From Leptolinea sp. UBA4782 (lineage in GTDB: Bacteria; Chloroflexota; Anaerolineae; Anaerolineales; Anaerolineaceae): 64,000 nucleotides of DNA. The notes under the pieces are model-generated. The model saw only the letters and a program-made list of their open reading frames with translations. It searched no databases and had not been told where the DNA came from. Below, in pieces: positions 25,954 through 33,875 of this stretch (position 1 is the first letter of the stretch; the number at the start of each line of letters is the position of its first letter). The translations under genes were made by a program, and so were the position numbers. The stretch lies in contig DHHC01000013.1 of NCBI GenBank assembly GCA_002403095.1, positions 9,087 to 73,086 of the forward strand, in the 5' to 3' direction.

Positions 25954-27156
25954 ATGTTTGATGCATTCTTCCGCAAACAGGTAATTCCCGCAGAAACCAG
26001 GATCGCCATGCTGATCCTGGATGGACTGGGCGGATTAGCCAGGGAACCTGGGGGCAGAACCGAACTGGAAACAGCCCATACCCCCAACCTGGATGCCCTG
26101 GCAAAGCAGTCTGCCCTGGGGTTGACCATACCCATCGGGCCGGGCATTGCCACCGGGAGCGGACCCGGGCATCTTTCCATCTTCGGGTATGACCCGCTGG
26201 AATACGAGATCGGGCGCGGCGCACTGGAAGCGCTGGGGGTGGATTTTGAGTTAGGTCCGGATGACGTGGCTGCCAGGGGCAACTTTTGTACCATCGGCCA
26301 GGATGGCATCTTAACCGACCGCAGGGCAGGCCGGCTGCCGACTTCTGAAAGCACTTGTCTGGTGGAGATCTTGCGGACAATTAAGATAGATGGGGTTGAA
26401 CTCTTCGTGGAACCAGTTAAAGAACACCGCTTCGCCCTGATCGTGCGTGCACCCGATCTGGGTGCTGCCCTGAGCGAATCGGACCCCCTGGTCACCGGCG
26501 CTGCCCCACTGGAAATCCATGCCCTGGATGAACCATCCCGGCGAACAGCCTGGATAGCGAACGAATTCCTGGCTCAAGCCAGGGTGCTGCTGCAGAACCA
26601 ATCTGCCAATATGGTCCTGCTGCGCGGTTTTGCAAAATTCCCGGTCGTTCCGCAATACCCGGATATTTTTAAACTGCACCCGGCAGCCATTGCCATCAAC
26701 GGCATGTACCGCGGGGTAGCCAGGCTGGTTGGCATGGATGTTTTAGAAGTTGACGGTACTTCCCTGGCGGATGAGTTCACCACCCTGGAAAAGCACTGGC
26801 AGGAATATGATTTCTTTTATCTGCACTATAAGAAGACCGACACCTGCGGCGAGAGTGGTGATTTTGACGGTAAAGTGGCAGCCATCGAAGAATTTGATGC
26901 CCAGCTTCCGCGGCTGATGGCGCTGCAGCCGGATGTGGTGATCATCACTGGAGACCATTCCTCCCCAGCTGTGCTGAAATCGCATAGCTGGCACCCGGTC
27001 CCGCTGTTGATCCACTCAAAACACGTCCGGTCTGATGGTCTGGAAGGATTCGGCGAAAGCGCGTGTGCCCGTGGAAGCCTGGGGTTGATGCCAGCCAGGC
27101 ATGTCATGCCGATCGCTTTAGCCAACGCCGGCAGGGTTGCGAAATATGGGGCCTGA
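25954..27156 (+). CDS. apgM: Archaeal-type cofactor-independent phosphoglycerate mutase (ApgM-like)
   Basis: A 400-residue alkaline-phosphatase-superfamily protein of the ApgM type. Landmarks: MLILDGLGGLA near 20 (metal Asp), HTPNLDALA, GSGPGHLSIFGYDP near 68-81 (nucleophile Ser), 'EYEIGRGALEALG', RAGRLPT, then the C-terminal metal sites YKKTDTCGESGDF (Asp), ITGDHSSPA and WHPVPLLI. The family interconverts 3- and 2-phosphoglycerate. A second phosphomutase two genes after a permuted GpmI, between two kinase paralogues, suggests it works on a pathway-specific phosphate ester rather than in glycolysis; that is inference. The start at 25954 avoids an overlap with the kinase gene. Confidence 0.85.
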   Translation: MFDAFFRKQVIPAETRIAMLILDGLGGLAREPGGRTELETAHTPNLDALAKQSALGLTIPIGPGIATGSGPGHLSIFGYDPLEYEIGRGALEALGVDFELGPDDVAARGNFCTIGQDGILTDRRAGRLPTSESTCLVEILRTIKIDGVELFVEPVKEHRFALIVRAPDLGAALSESDPLVTGAAPLEIHALDEPSRRTAWIANEFLAQARVLLQNQSANMVLLRGFAKFPVVPQYPDIFKLHPAAIAINGMYRGVARLVGMDVLEVDGTSLADEFTTLEKHWQEYDFFYLHYKKTDTCGESGDFDGKVAAIEEFDAQLPRLMALQPDVVIITGDHSSPAVLKSHSWHPVPLLIHSKHVRSDGLEGFGESACARGSLGLMPARHVMPIALANAGRVAKYGA

Positions 27157-27174
27157 ACCATTACAGGGGAAAGT

Positions 27175-28359
27175 ATGACTGCGATTAATCTGCACAATAA
27201 TGACGAATTTTCAGAAGCGCTTTACAAGCGCATGCAGAGCATCAGCCCTGCCATCAAAGGCCTGGAACTATATGAGTTCAGGTATGCCCTCGAAAATGTT
27301 CTCCCTCCCGGCGGTTGGGCGTCGGTAGTAATCAAGCCGATGGCGGAGGTTGAAAGGCTGGTTTCTGACAGCAGTTTTTACACCTCTATTCAGCTCAGGC
27401 CGAAACAGGGCAGCCGGATGGTGATGGACCCCCAGGTACTGTCGCTGCTGCAAATGCTGTTTATAGGGCTGGTGTGTGGTTCGTATCCTGCAGCCTGGAT
27501 TAACGAGCATTTTTCCTTCGATGTCCGCGGTTTTTACTTCATCCACCGCACGCGCTACTATACCAAAAAGGTCATCCAGCACATGGGAGGTGAACCTTAT
27601 CGCGCTTTTGTACCCAAACAGGCTGCATTTGAAAATGTCCAATCGGTCGGCTATAAAGCCTTCAAGGAAGCCAACGCGGAGGTAGACCAGGCTTTCATCA
27701 ACCTGACCAGCACCCTGGTGGAGAAGAAGGGCATCCCGGTGATTATCGCTATTGCCGGGCAAACCGCGGCAGGCAAAACAGAGATTGTTGAGCGCCTCCA
27801 GTCTGCTTTCAGAAACTGCGGTAAAAGCCTGGCTACGGTTGAGATCGACCATTTCCTGACAGACAGGGATTACCGCGAAGCCAAGGGGATCGACTCACTG
27901 GGTAAAGAAGCGCTGCATTATGACATGCTGTTGGGGTGCATCAAAGACCTGTATGCCGGAAAGGCGGTCAGTACCCCGCAGTACGATTTCTTGCAGGCAA
28001 CATCCAGCCATACGGTCGAAGGTGAACTGAAGGCTGGCTGCCAGCCCTTGAGGATAGAACCAGCTGAGATCATCTTCATGGAAGGTAATTTTCCTTTCTT
28101 ACTGCCCGAAATTGCCCATTTGATCGGGATTAAAGCCATGTACCTGACGGATGATGCAGTGCGCCTGAAACGCAAATGGAAGCGCGACATGGACTACCGC
28201 AAGAAGTATGAGCTGTATTACTTCCTAAACCGCTACTTCAGGGAGCAATTCCTGATGGCAGAACAGGTATACATCCCCCAGATGGAGATATGCGACCTGA
28301 TCGTGGATACCACCCGGGCAGAGATTTGGGTAAGCGATGAGGTTAAAGCTAGGCTGTGA
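27175..28359 (+). CDS. Uridine-kinase/PRK-like P-loop kinase, second paralogue
   Basis: A 394-residue protein colinear with the gene at 24744: the same N-terminal region (GLELYEFRYALENVLPPGGW, FYTSIQLRP, FIGLVCGSYPAAWINE), Walker A GQTAAGKTE near residue 199, Walker B-like FMEGNFPF near 304 and lid RLKRKWKRDMDYRKKYE near 330. All catalytic features are kept in both copies, so they are likely to be active on different substrates or to form a heteromer. It ends the first half of the cluster; a 150-bp regulatory region follows. Confidence 0.8.
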   Translation: MTAINLHNNDEFSEALYKRMQSISPAIKGLELYEFRYALENVLPPGGWASVVIKPMAEVERLVSDSSFYTSIQLRPKQGSRMVMDPQVLSLLQMLFIGLVCGSYPAAWINEHFSFDVRGFYFIHRTRYYTKKVIQHMGGEPYRAFVPKQAAFENVQSVGYKAFKEANAEVDQAFINLTSTLVEKKGIPVIIAIAGQTAAGKTEIVERLQSAFRNCGKSLATVEIDHFLTDRDYREAKGIDSLGKEALHYDMLLGCIKDLYAGKAVSTPQYDFLQATSSHTVEGELKAGCQPLRIEPAEIIFMEGNFPFLLPEIAHLIGIKAMYLTDDAVRLKRKWKRDMDYRKKYELYYFLNRYFREQFLMAEQVYIPQMEICDLIVDTTRAEIWVSDEVKARL

Positions 28360-28392
28360 GCTTAATAAATGGACTAATATCTCTGATTTATG

Positions 28393-28458
28393 ATGCAATT
28401 AATCTTGCATTTAATTATTTATTGCTGTATACTGTTTCAAATGTAAGGAATATTTCAT
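28393..28458 (+). promoter_or_regulatory. Promoter and two candidate RpiR operators
   Basis: Promoter TTGCAT (28405-28410), 17-bp spacer, TATACT (28428-28433). Inverted repeats of the same layout lie on both sides: ATGCAA-TTAATC-TTGCAT (28393-28410, overlapping the -35) and ATGTAA-GGAATA-TTTCAT (28441-28458, near the transcription start, one arm mismatch). Both match ATGNAA-N6-TTNCAT, as does 21512-21529. The position upstream of the RpiR-type gene suggests autoregulation. Confidence 0.55.
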
Positions 28459-28510
28459 AAATGGCTATATTGTTATTCCTCTTGCGCACAAGGTTGAATA
28501 ATGAGGTGTC

Positions 28511-29398
28511 ATGAATACCCTTTCACATCCCCCAACCAACATCGATTTCAGCCAGCTAATCAGTGACCATTTTAATGATCTAACCAAAAGCGAGAAACGG
28601 ATTGCCAACTTCCTGCGCAAGAACCAGGAAGAATCAGCGTTTTTATCTGCAGGCGAAATAGCCAGCCGGTTGGGGCTAAGCGAAGCCACGTTGGTACGCT
28701 TTGCACGCACCCTGGGTTTTGGAAGTTACCCATCCATGCGGGCTGTGCTGCAGGAGAATTTCCGCCGCCGGGTGACACACTCATCCCGCTTGCGCGGCAG
28801 GTTGGATGACCTGCGCGACGCCGGGGATATTTTTGAACGCCTCACGGTAACCGAGATCGATTACCTGACCCAGGCTCTTGAATCCATCAACCGGGATGAG
28901 ATGAAAAAAGCGGTACAGCTGATCCGCAGCCACAACCGCATTTTTGTTTTTGGACTTGGGCCATCCATTTCCCTGGTAGACCTGCTCGAGCTGCGCTTAA
29001 GAAGGTTCGGAAAAGATGTCGTCCCGCTCAAGAGCTCCGGCCGCGAAGTGCTGGAATACCTGACTATGATGGGTCCAGATGACCTGCTGTTTGTCATCTG
29101 TTTCTTTGACCAGAATCCAGCCCTGAAGCTGGTACTGGACTATGGGAAAAAGGTGGGCACCACCATCATCATGCTCACCGATACACTGGATGCCATCCTG
29201 GGTGACAAAGTAGACGTCATCCTTTCTGCCAAACGTGGCCCGATCGGGGAGTTTCATTCACTGGTAGTGCCTATGACAGTCATCAATGCCCTGCTGCTCT
29301 CCCTTGCCAGTGAAGAACAGGAAAAAACCATGGCTATGCTGGACAAACTGGACAACCTTCGCGACCAGTTGAAAGCATTCAATACCAGTTCTGAATGA
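28511..29398 (+). CDS. RpiR/MurR-family transcriptional regulator with SIS domain
   Basis: A 295-residue regulator. The N-terminal HTH_6 domain (LTKSEKRIANFLRKNQEES, then ASRLGLSEATLVRFARTLGF) covers about 15-75. The C-terminal SIS domain starts near 120 (RSHNRIFVFGLGPSISLVD) and includes SSGREVLEYL and IMLTDT; this fold in the family binds phosphosugars. It is followed by the ABC importer genes, so the ligand is likely to be the imported compound or a phosphorylated derivative. Likely bound sites are the ATGNAA-N6-TTNCAT repeats upstream. Confidence 0.9.
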   Translation: MNTLSHPPTNIDFSQLISDHFNDLTKSEKRIANFLRKNQEESAFLSAGEIASRLGLSEATLVRFARTLGFGSYPSMRAVLQENFRRRVTHSSRLRGRLDDLRDAGDIFERLTVTEIDYLTQALESINRDEMKKAVQLIRSHNRIFVFGLGPSISLVDLLELRLRRFGKDVVPLKSSGREVLEYLTMMGPDDLLFVICFFDQNPALKLVLDYGKKVGTTIIMLTDTLDAILGDKVDVILSAKRGPIGEFHSLVVPMTVINALLLSLASEEQEKTMAMLDKLDNLRDQLKAFNTSSE

Positions 29399-29518
29399 AC
29401 ACGTCTTTATCCTCCCATATTCTGGTGATTAACCCAATCTACCCAATCAGGAGGTTCAAATTAGTGATTTGCACGGATTGCAGTCGAAGGAAAATGGAAT
29501 TGTAAGAGGAGAAAAAAG

Positions 29519-31354
29519 ATGGCAGTAGCTTTACAAGAATCACAATCACCCGGCCAGCTCTGGCAAGCACGCCTGCGCCGCTTTGTCCGCTGGATCACCA
29601 CGCCGCACGTCATCTTGTCCATCATCATGATCGTGGTCATGTTCTACCTGGTCATCATCCCGCTCTATCGCATGGTTGTGACCACAATCACCGTCTCAGA
29701 AATGGACCTGAGAATGATTCAAGGTGTTGAAATTGGCGACCTGACCCTGTACCACTGGATCCGCATGCTGACTGGAAAGATCGGTCAGCTCATGACTTAT
29801 GAGCCGCTGGTGCACAGCGTTACCGTAGCATTGGGGGCAACTTTTCTTGCTCTGGCAATTGGTGGCTTGATGGCCTGGCTGGTATGCCGTACGGATATCC
29901 CCGGTCGCGAGACCATCCACATGCTGGCCCAGGTTCCTTACATCATGCCCTCCTGGACGATTGCCATGGCCTGGCTGGTACTTTTCAAGAACCAGAAATC
30001 AGGTGGCACCATGGGGCTGCTTGAATTCATTACCGGCGCACCCACGCCGGATTGGCTGGCGTACGGCGCTTTTCCAATCATCGTCAGCAGCGGGCTGCAT
30101 TACTACACCTTTTTCTTCCTGTTCATTTCAGCAGCCCTGCTGTCAATTGACTCCTGCCTGGAAGAAGCCGGAGAGCTGGCTGGCGCCGGGCGCTGGCGCA
30201 TCATGCGCAAGATTACCTTCCCGCTGGTCATCCCGGCTATCGCCTCCGGTTTCATCATGACCTTCTCTAAAGCGATGGGCACATTTGGCGGCCCGAACGT
30301 TCTGGGGTTGCCCATTCGTTATTACACCCTTTCCACCATGCTCAAGTCAAATACGGGCATCGGTAATAATGGAGATGCTTTTGTCACCGGCATTGTCCTA
30401 ATCCTGTTCGCCATGGTCACCGTGATGTTGAACCAGAAGATTGTAGGCACCCGCAAGAGTTACGAGACGATCGGCGGTCGTGGTTTCATGTCAAAGAAGG
30501 TGAAACTGCGCAACTTTAAGCCCATCATTGTGGCGGGTGTGGTAGTCTTCCAATTTATTATCGCTGTACTTCCGCTGGTTCTGCTGGTCGTAAGTTCCTT
30601 TATGTTGCGTGACGGCAATTATAGCCTGGAGAACTTCACCCTGGCACACTGGCTTGGCAAAGGGGATATCAAGATTAACAGCGGGGAACCAGGCATTTTG
30701 CGCAACCCTAAGGTTTGGATGGGCGCCTGGAATTCCATTCGTTTATCCATCCTTACAGCCCTGTTTACTGCCCTTTCCGGGGTGATCCTTGGTTACGCCA
30801 TCGTGAAAGGTCGCGGCACCAGGCTTTCAAAAATCGTGGAACAGATGTCCTTTATTCCTTATGTGATCCCAGGCATTGCCTTTGGTGCTGTTTACATCGC
30901 CATGTTCACCAAACCCGTCGGACCAATACCAGCGCTTTACGGCACCTTCGCTTTGCTGGTAGTGGTATCCGTCGCCAAGCACCTGCCGTTCTCTGCACGC
31001 AGCGGTGTCTCGGCGATGCTGCAGGTGGGCAAAGAACTGGAGGAAGCCGCTTCTCTGGCGGGAGCAACCCCCTGGCGGCGATTTGTACGCATTATTTTCC
31101 CCCTCACCAGTACCGGCTTTGTCTCAGGTTTCCTACTGACCTTTATCAGCACGATGCGTGAATTATCCTTAATCATCCTGCTGGTAACCCCCACCACAGC
31201 CGTGCTGGCCAGTATGACCATGCGTTATATTGAAAATGGAAATGACCAGCAAGCCAACGCAGTCATTATCCTGTTGATAGTTTTAGTAATGATTGGCAAC
31301 TTTATCATTAGCCGCTTCCGCGGCGGCAGCCTGAAAAAAGGGCTGGGAATGTAA
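29519..31354 (+). CDS. ABC importer permease, two fused binding-protein-dependent transport domains (Fbp/Afu type)
   Basis: A 611-residue membrane protein with about 12 hydrophobic segments and two permease domains. The EAA-type loops are visible in each half (EEAGELAGAGRWRIMRKITFPLVIPAI near residue 215, and EEAASLAGATPWRRFVRIIFPL near 508). Fusion of both halves in one chain is typical of the FbpB/AfuB family, which imports ferric iron, hexose phosphates, or 2-aminoethylphosphonate. Together with the ATPase and lipoprotein that follow it forms one importer. The phosphate-related neighbours favour a phosphorylated or phosphonate ligand over iron (inference). Strong AGAGGAG ribosome site. Confidence 0.88.
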   Translation: MAVALQESQSPGQLWQARLRRFVRWITTPHVILSIIMIVVMFYLVIIPLYRMVVTTITVSEMDLRMIQGVEIGDLTLYHWIRMLTGKIGQLMTYEPLVHSVTVALGATFLALAIGGLMAWLVCRTDIPGRETIHMLAQVPYIMPSWTIAMAWLVLFKNQKSGGTMGLLEFITGAPTPDWLAYGAFPIIVSSGLHYYTFFFLFISAALLSIDSCLEEAGELAGAGRWRIMRKITFPLVIPAIASGFIMTFSKAMGTFGGPNVLGLPIRYYTLSTMLKSNTGIGNNGDAFVTGIVLILFAMVTVMLNQKIVGTRKSYETIGGRGFMSKKVKLRNFKPIIVAGVVVFQFIIAVLPLVLLVVSSFMLRDGNYSLENFTLAHWLGKGDIKINSGEPGILRNPKVWMGAWNSIRLSILTALFTALSGVILGYAIVKGRGTRLSKIVEQMSFIPYVIPGIAFGAVYIAMFTKPVGPIPALYGTFALLVVVSVAKHLPFSARSGVSAMLQVGKELEEAASLAGATPWRRFVRIIFPLTSTGFVSGFLLTFISTMRELSLIILLVTPTTAVLASMTMRYIENGNDQQANAVIILLIVLVMIGNFIISRFRGGSLKKGLGM

Positions 31355-31365
31355 GAGGAATAGAC

Positions 31366-32448
31366 ATGGAAACCCCTATCATTGTAAAGAACCTCACCAA
31401 GAAATTTGGCGACGTGGTCGCTGTCAACGATGTATCCATTACCATTGAACCCCATGAATTCTTGACTCTGCTTGGCCCTTCAGGCTGCGGCAAAACCACC
31501 CTGCTGCGCTGTATCGCAGGCCTGGAAGATCCTGATGATGGCGAGATTTACATCGGCGATAAACTGATTTACTCCCACGTTAAGGGAATATCTGTCCCGC
31601 CTGGCCAAAGGGAGCTGGGCATGGTGTTCCAGAATTATGCCCTCTGGCCGCATATGACCGTGTACAAGAACATGACCTTCGCCCTCGAGATACAGAAACT
31701 TTCGAAAGAGGAGATGGATAGACGGGTTAAAGAATCGCTGGAAGAGGTAAAGATGAGCGGCTATGAAGACCGTTACCCGCGTGAAATGAGCGGCGGGCAG
31801 CAGCAGCGCATTGCCCTGGCGCGCATGCTGGCCTACCGCCCGAGGGTGTTCCTGATGGACGAACCTCTATCCAATCTGGATGCCCGCTTAAGAATGGACA
31901 TGCGCACCGAGTTGAAACGCCTCCATCATATCTCTGATGCCACCACCCTGTATGTCACCCACGACCAGCTGGAAGCCATGACCATGTCCAGTAAAATTGC
32001 GGTCATGAAGCTGGGTGTCATCCAGCAGTTGGACACCCCCGACAAGGTTTACCATTTCCCTGGCAACCTGTTTGTGGCCGATTTTATTGGCAACCCCAAG
32101 ATCAACCTGATGCCCGGCTGGGTATCCAGGCAGGACCTGGTGGACATGGGGAAATTTAACATCCCCGTCAAGACATACAATAAGAGGGGCGATGTGGTTG
32201 TAGGCCTGCGCCCGGAAGATATCATTGTGCATGATACCCCAACCGATAATACCGTTGAATTTACCGCGTATTCAGTGCTGCCCTCAGGAGCAGATACTAC
32301 CATCATCGCCCACATGGGTGATACCGAGCTGATCATCAAAGAAATGGGTGTCAGCAAGATCCAGATGGACCAGAAAATCTGGTTGAGCTTTAAACAGGAT
32401 GCGATCAACCTGTACGACAAAGAAACCGAAGACCTGATCCAGTCATAA
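31366..32448 (+). CDS. ABC importer ATP-binding protein (Fbp/PotA type)
   Basis: A 360-residue ATPase: Walker A GPSGCGKTT near 40, Q-loop FQNYALWPH near 88, signature SGGQQQRIALARML near 140, Walker B VFLMDEPLSNLD near 160, switch His in YVTHDQLEAM near 197, followed by a C-terminal OB-like (TOBE) regulatory domain from about 245. It energises the fused permease encoded 12 bp upstream. No iron-specific feature can be seen in the ATPase itself. Confidence 0.92.
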   Translation: METPIIVKNLTKKFGDVVAVNDVSITIEPHEFLTLLGPSGCGKTTLLRCIAGLEDPDDGEIYIGDKLIYSHVKGISVPPGQRELGMVFQNYALWPHMTVYKNMTFALEIQKLSKEEMDRRVKESLEEVKMSGYEDRYPREMSGGQQQRIALARMLAYRPRVFLMDEPLSNLDARLRMDMRTELKRLHHISDATTLYVTHDQLEAMTMSSKIAVMKLGVIQQLDTPDKVYHFPGNLFVADFIGNPKINLMPGWVSRQDLVDMGKFNIPVKTYNKRGDVVVGLRPEDIIVHDTPTDNTVEFTAYSVLPSGADTTIIAHMGDTELIIKEMGVSKIQMDQKIWLSFKQDAINLYDKETEDLIQS

Positions 32449-32570
32449 AGGGCAAAATGCATTCATTAAACCAAACCGGGAACAGCAGAAGGAGGTCAAT
32501 CGAAAAGACAAAATTTCTGTTGCATAAATATGTGAAGGTTCTTTTCCTAACACCAAAAAGGAGGAAGTAA

Positions 32571-33755
32571 ATGAAAGCGTTTGTCAGAATTGTAATGATG
32601 ATCCTGGTGATCACGATGCTGGTTGCGTGCAAGCCCCAGGAAGCTGCACAAGAAGCAGCCGAACTCACCCCTAAAGAAGAATGGCTGAAAGTCAACCAGC
32701 TTGGCCCGTATTACACGGACGAACAGGACTGGGCTGCCATTGAAGCTGCCGCCATTGAAGAGGGTGAAGTTTTAGTGTATGCCAATACCTCTAAGATCGA
32801 AAAATCGGCCGAGGCATTCATGGAGAAATATCCTGGCATCAAGGTCCAGGCTTTTGATCTCGGTGGCGATGATGTATTGCTAAAGACACTGGAGGAGCAA
32901 AAAGCTGGAGCCTTCACAGGTGATGTGTGGGCAAGCAGTGGCGGCGCCGAACTGGTTGGAAATGTCCTTCCAAACGGGTATGTCTGGCGCTTCGTTCCCT
33001 CCATCCTGGCAGACAGGTTTGAGGAAAAATACACCCAGCCGCTCTTGATGGCACGCCTTGGCACCAGCGTTTTCGCCTACAACTCAGAACTGAACGACAC
33101 CTGCCCGATCTCGAATGTCTGGGAACTCACCGAACCGGAATGGGAAGGAAAGTTCTTCATTGAGGATCCATTGAACGACGCCTCCACCCTCAGCAAACTG
33201 GTCACCCTGGTCGGTCATGTTGACGAGATGAAAGCTGCCTATGTAGAGCTGTACGGGGAAGAACCGGTCCTGGATGAAGATACCCCCGATGCCGGTTGGT
33301 TGTGGTTGAAGAGGTTCGCTCAGAATAATCCGCAGCCGAAACCGGGCGGCGATGAAGTTGACGAAGCCTTCGCCTCCCCCGGAATGACTGAGAGCTACAT
33401 GGCTCTGACCTCATATTCTAATATGGCTGATGTAATGGAAGGAAATTTGTTCTTCGAGCCGTGCTGGGGAATCAAACCGATCCTCGGTGTCCAGAGCCAG
33501 AGCTATATGGGTATCATCAACCAGGCACCCCACCCCAACGCCGCCAAATTGTGGATCATGTGGCAGGTCAGCGAGGAAGGCCGCGACCCATGGGCTAAGT
33601 TCGGAACTTACTTCACCGATTCAACCTATGAAGTTCCCGAAGGCATGAAACCCCTGGAAGAAATGATGTCCATGACCTGGTTCATCGATGAGCAATTTGC
33701 TTACGATAACATGATCGCCGCCCGCGACTTTTACCTGCTCAATCTGAGTAAATAA
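32571..33755 (+). CDS. Extracytoplasmic binding lipoprotein of the Fbp/Afu-type importer
   Basis: A 394-residue lipoprotein: signal peptide with lipobox LVAC (Cys 20), then a two-lobed family-1 binding protein (EGEVLVYANTSKIEKSAEAF near 65, TGDVWASSGGAE near 117, LTEPEWEGKFFIEDP near 187). The segment 'LVYANTSKIEKSAEAF' is the standard first strand-helix of iron, hexose-phosphate and aminoethylphosphonate binders. An exceptionally good ribosome site, AAAGGAGGAAGTAA, lies before the ATG and a 14-bp hairpin follows the gene, consistent with higher expression than the permease. Ligand not predictable by eye. Confidence 0.88.
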   Translation: MKAFVRIVMMILVITMLVACKPQEAAQEAAELTPKEEWLKVNQLGPYYTDEQDWAAIEAAAIEEGEVLVYANTSKIEKSAEAFMEKYPGIKVQAFDLGGDDVLLKTLEEQKAGAFTGDVWASSGGAELVGNVLPNGYVWRFVPSILADRFEEKYTQPLLMARLGTSVFAYNSELNDTCPISNVWELTEPEWEGKFFIEDPLNDASTLSKLVTLVGHVDEMKAAYVELYGEEPVLDEDTPDAGWLWLKRFAQNNPQPKPGGDEVDEAFASPGMTESYMALTSYSNMADVMEGNLFFEPCWGIKPILGVQSQSYMGIINQAPHPNAAKLWIMWQVSEEGRDPWAKFGTYFTDSTYEVPEGMKPLEEMMSMTWFIDEQFAYDNMIAARDFYLLNLSK

Positions 33756-33781
33756 CCTGATCCGGGCTTAAGTTAACTGAC

Positions 33782-33816
33782 TATCAGGCACGGATCGCAT
33801 AAATCCGTGCCTGATA
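33782..33816. repeat. Perfect 14-bp hairpin after the binding-protein gene
   Basis: TATCAGGCACGGAT and its exact complement separated by 7 nt, 27 bp after the lipoprotein stop. No U-run follows, so partial termination or 3'-end protection of the binding-protein mRNA is more likely than full termination. Confidence 0.6.
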
Positions 33817-33875
33817 AATATAAAGGATTATCCAGGAAAGAACTTTACAATACTGCGAATTTTACGAGTAGAAAC

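Noticed and set aside
29519..33755. Assignment of the importer to ferric iron (fbpABC)
   Set aside because: Family similarity alone covers iron, hexose phosphates and phosphonates; neighbours concern phosphate metabolism and no iron-regulatory site is seen.
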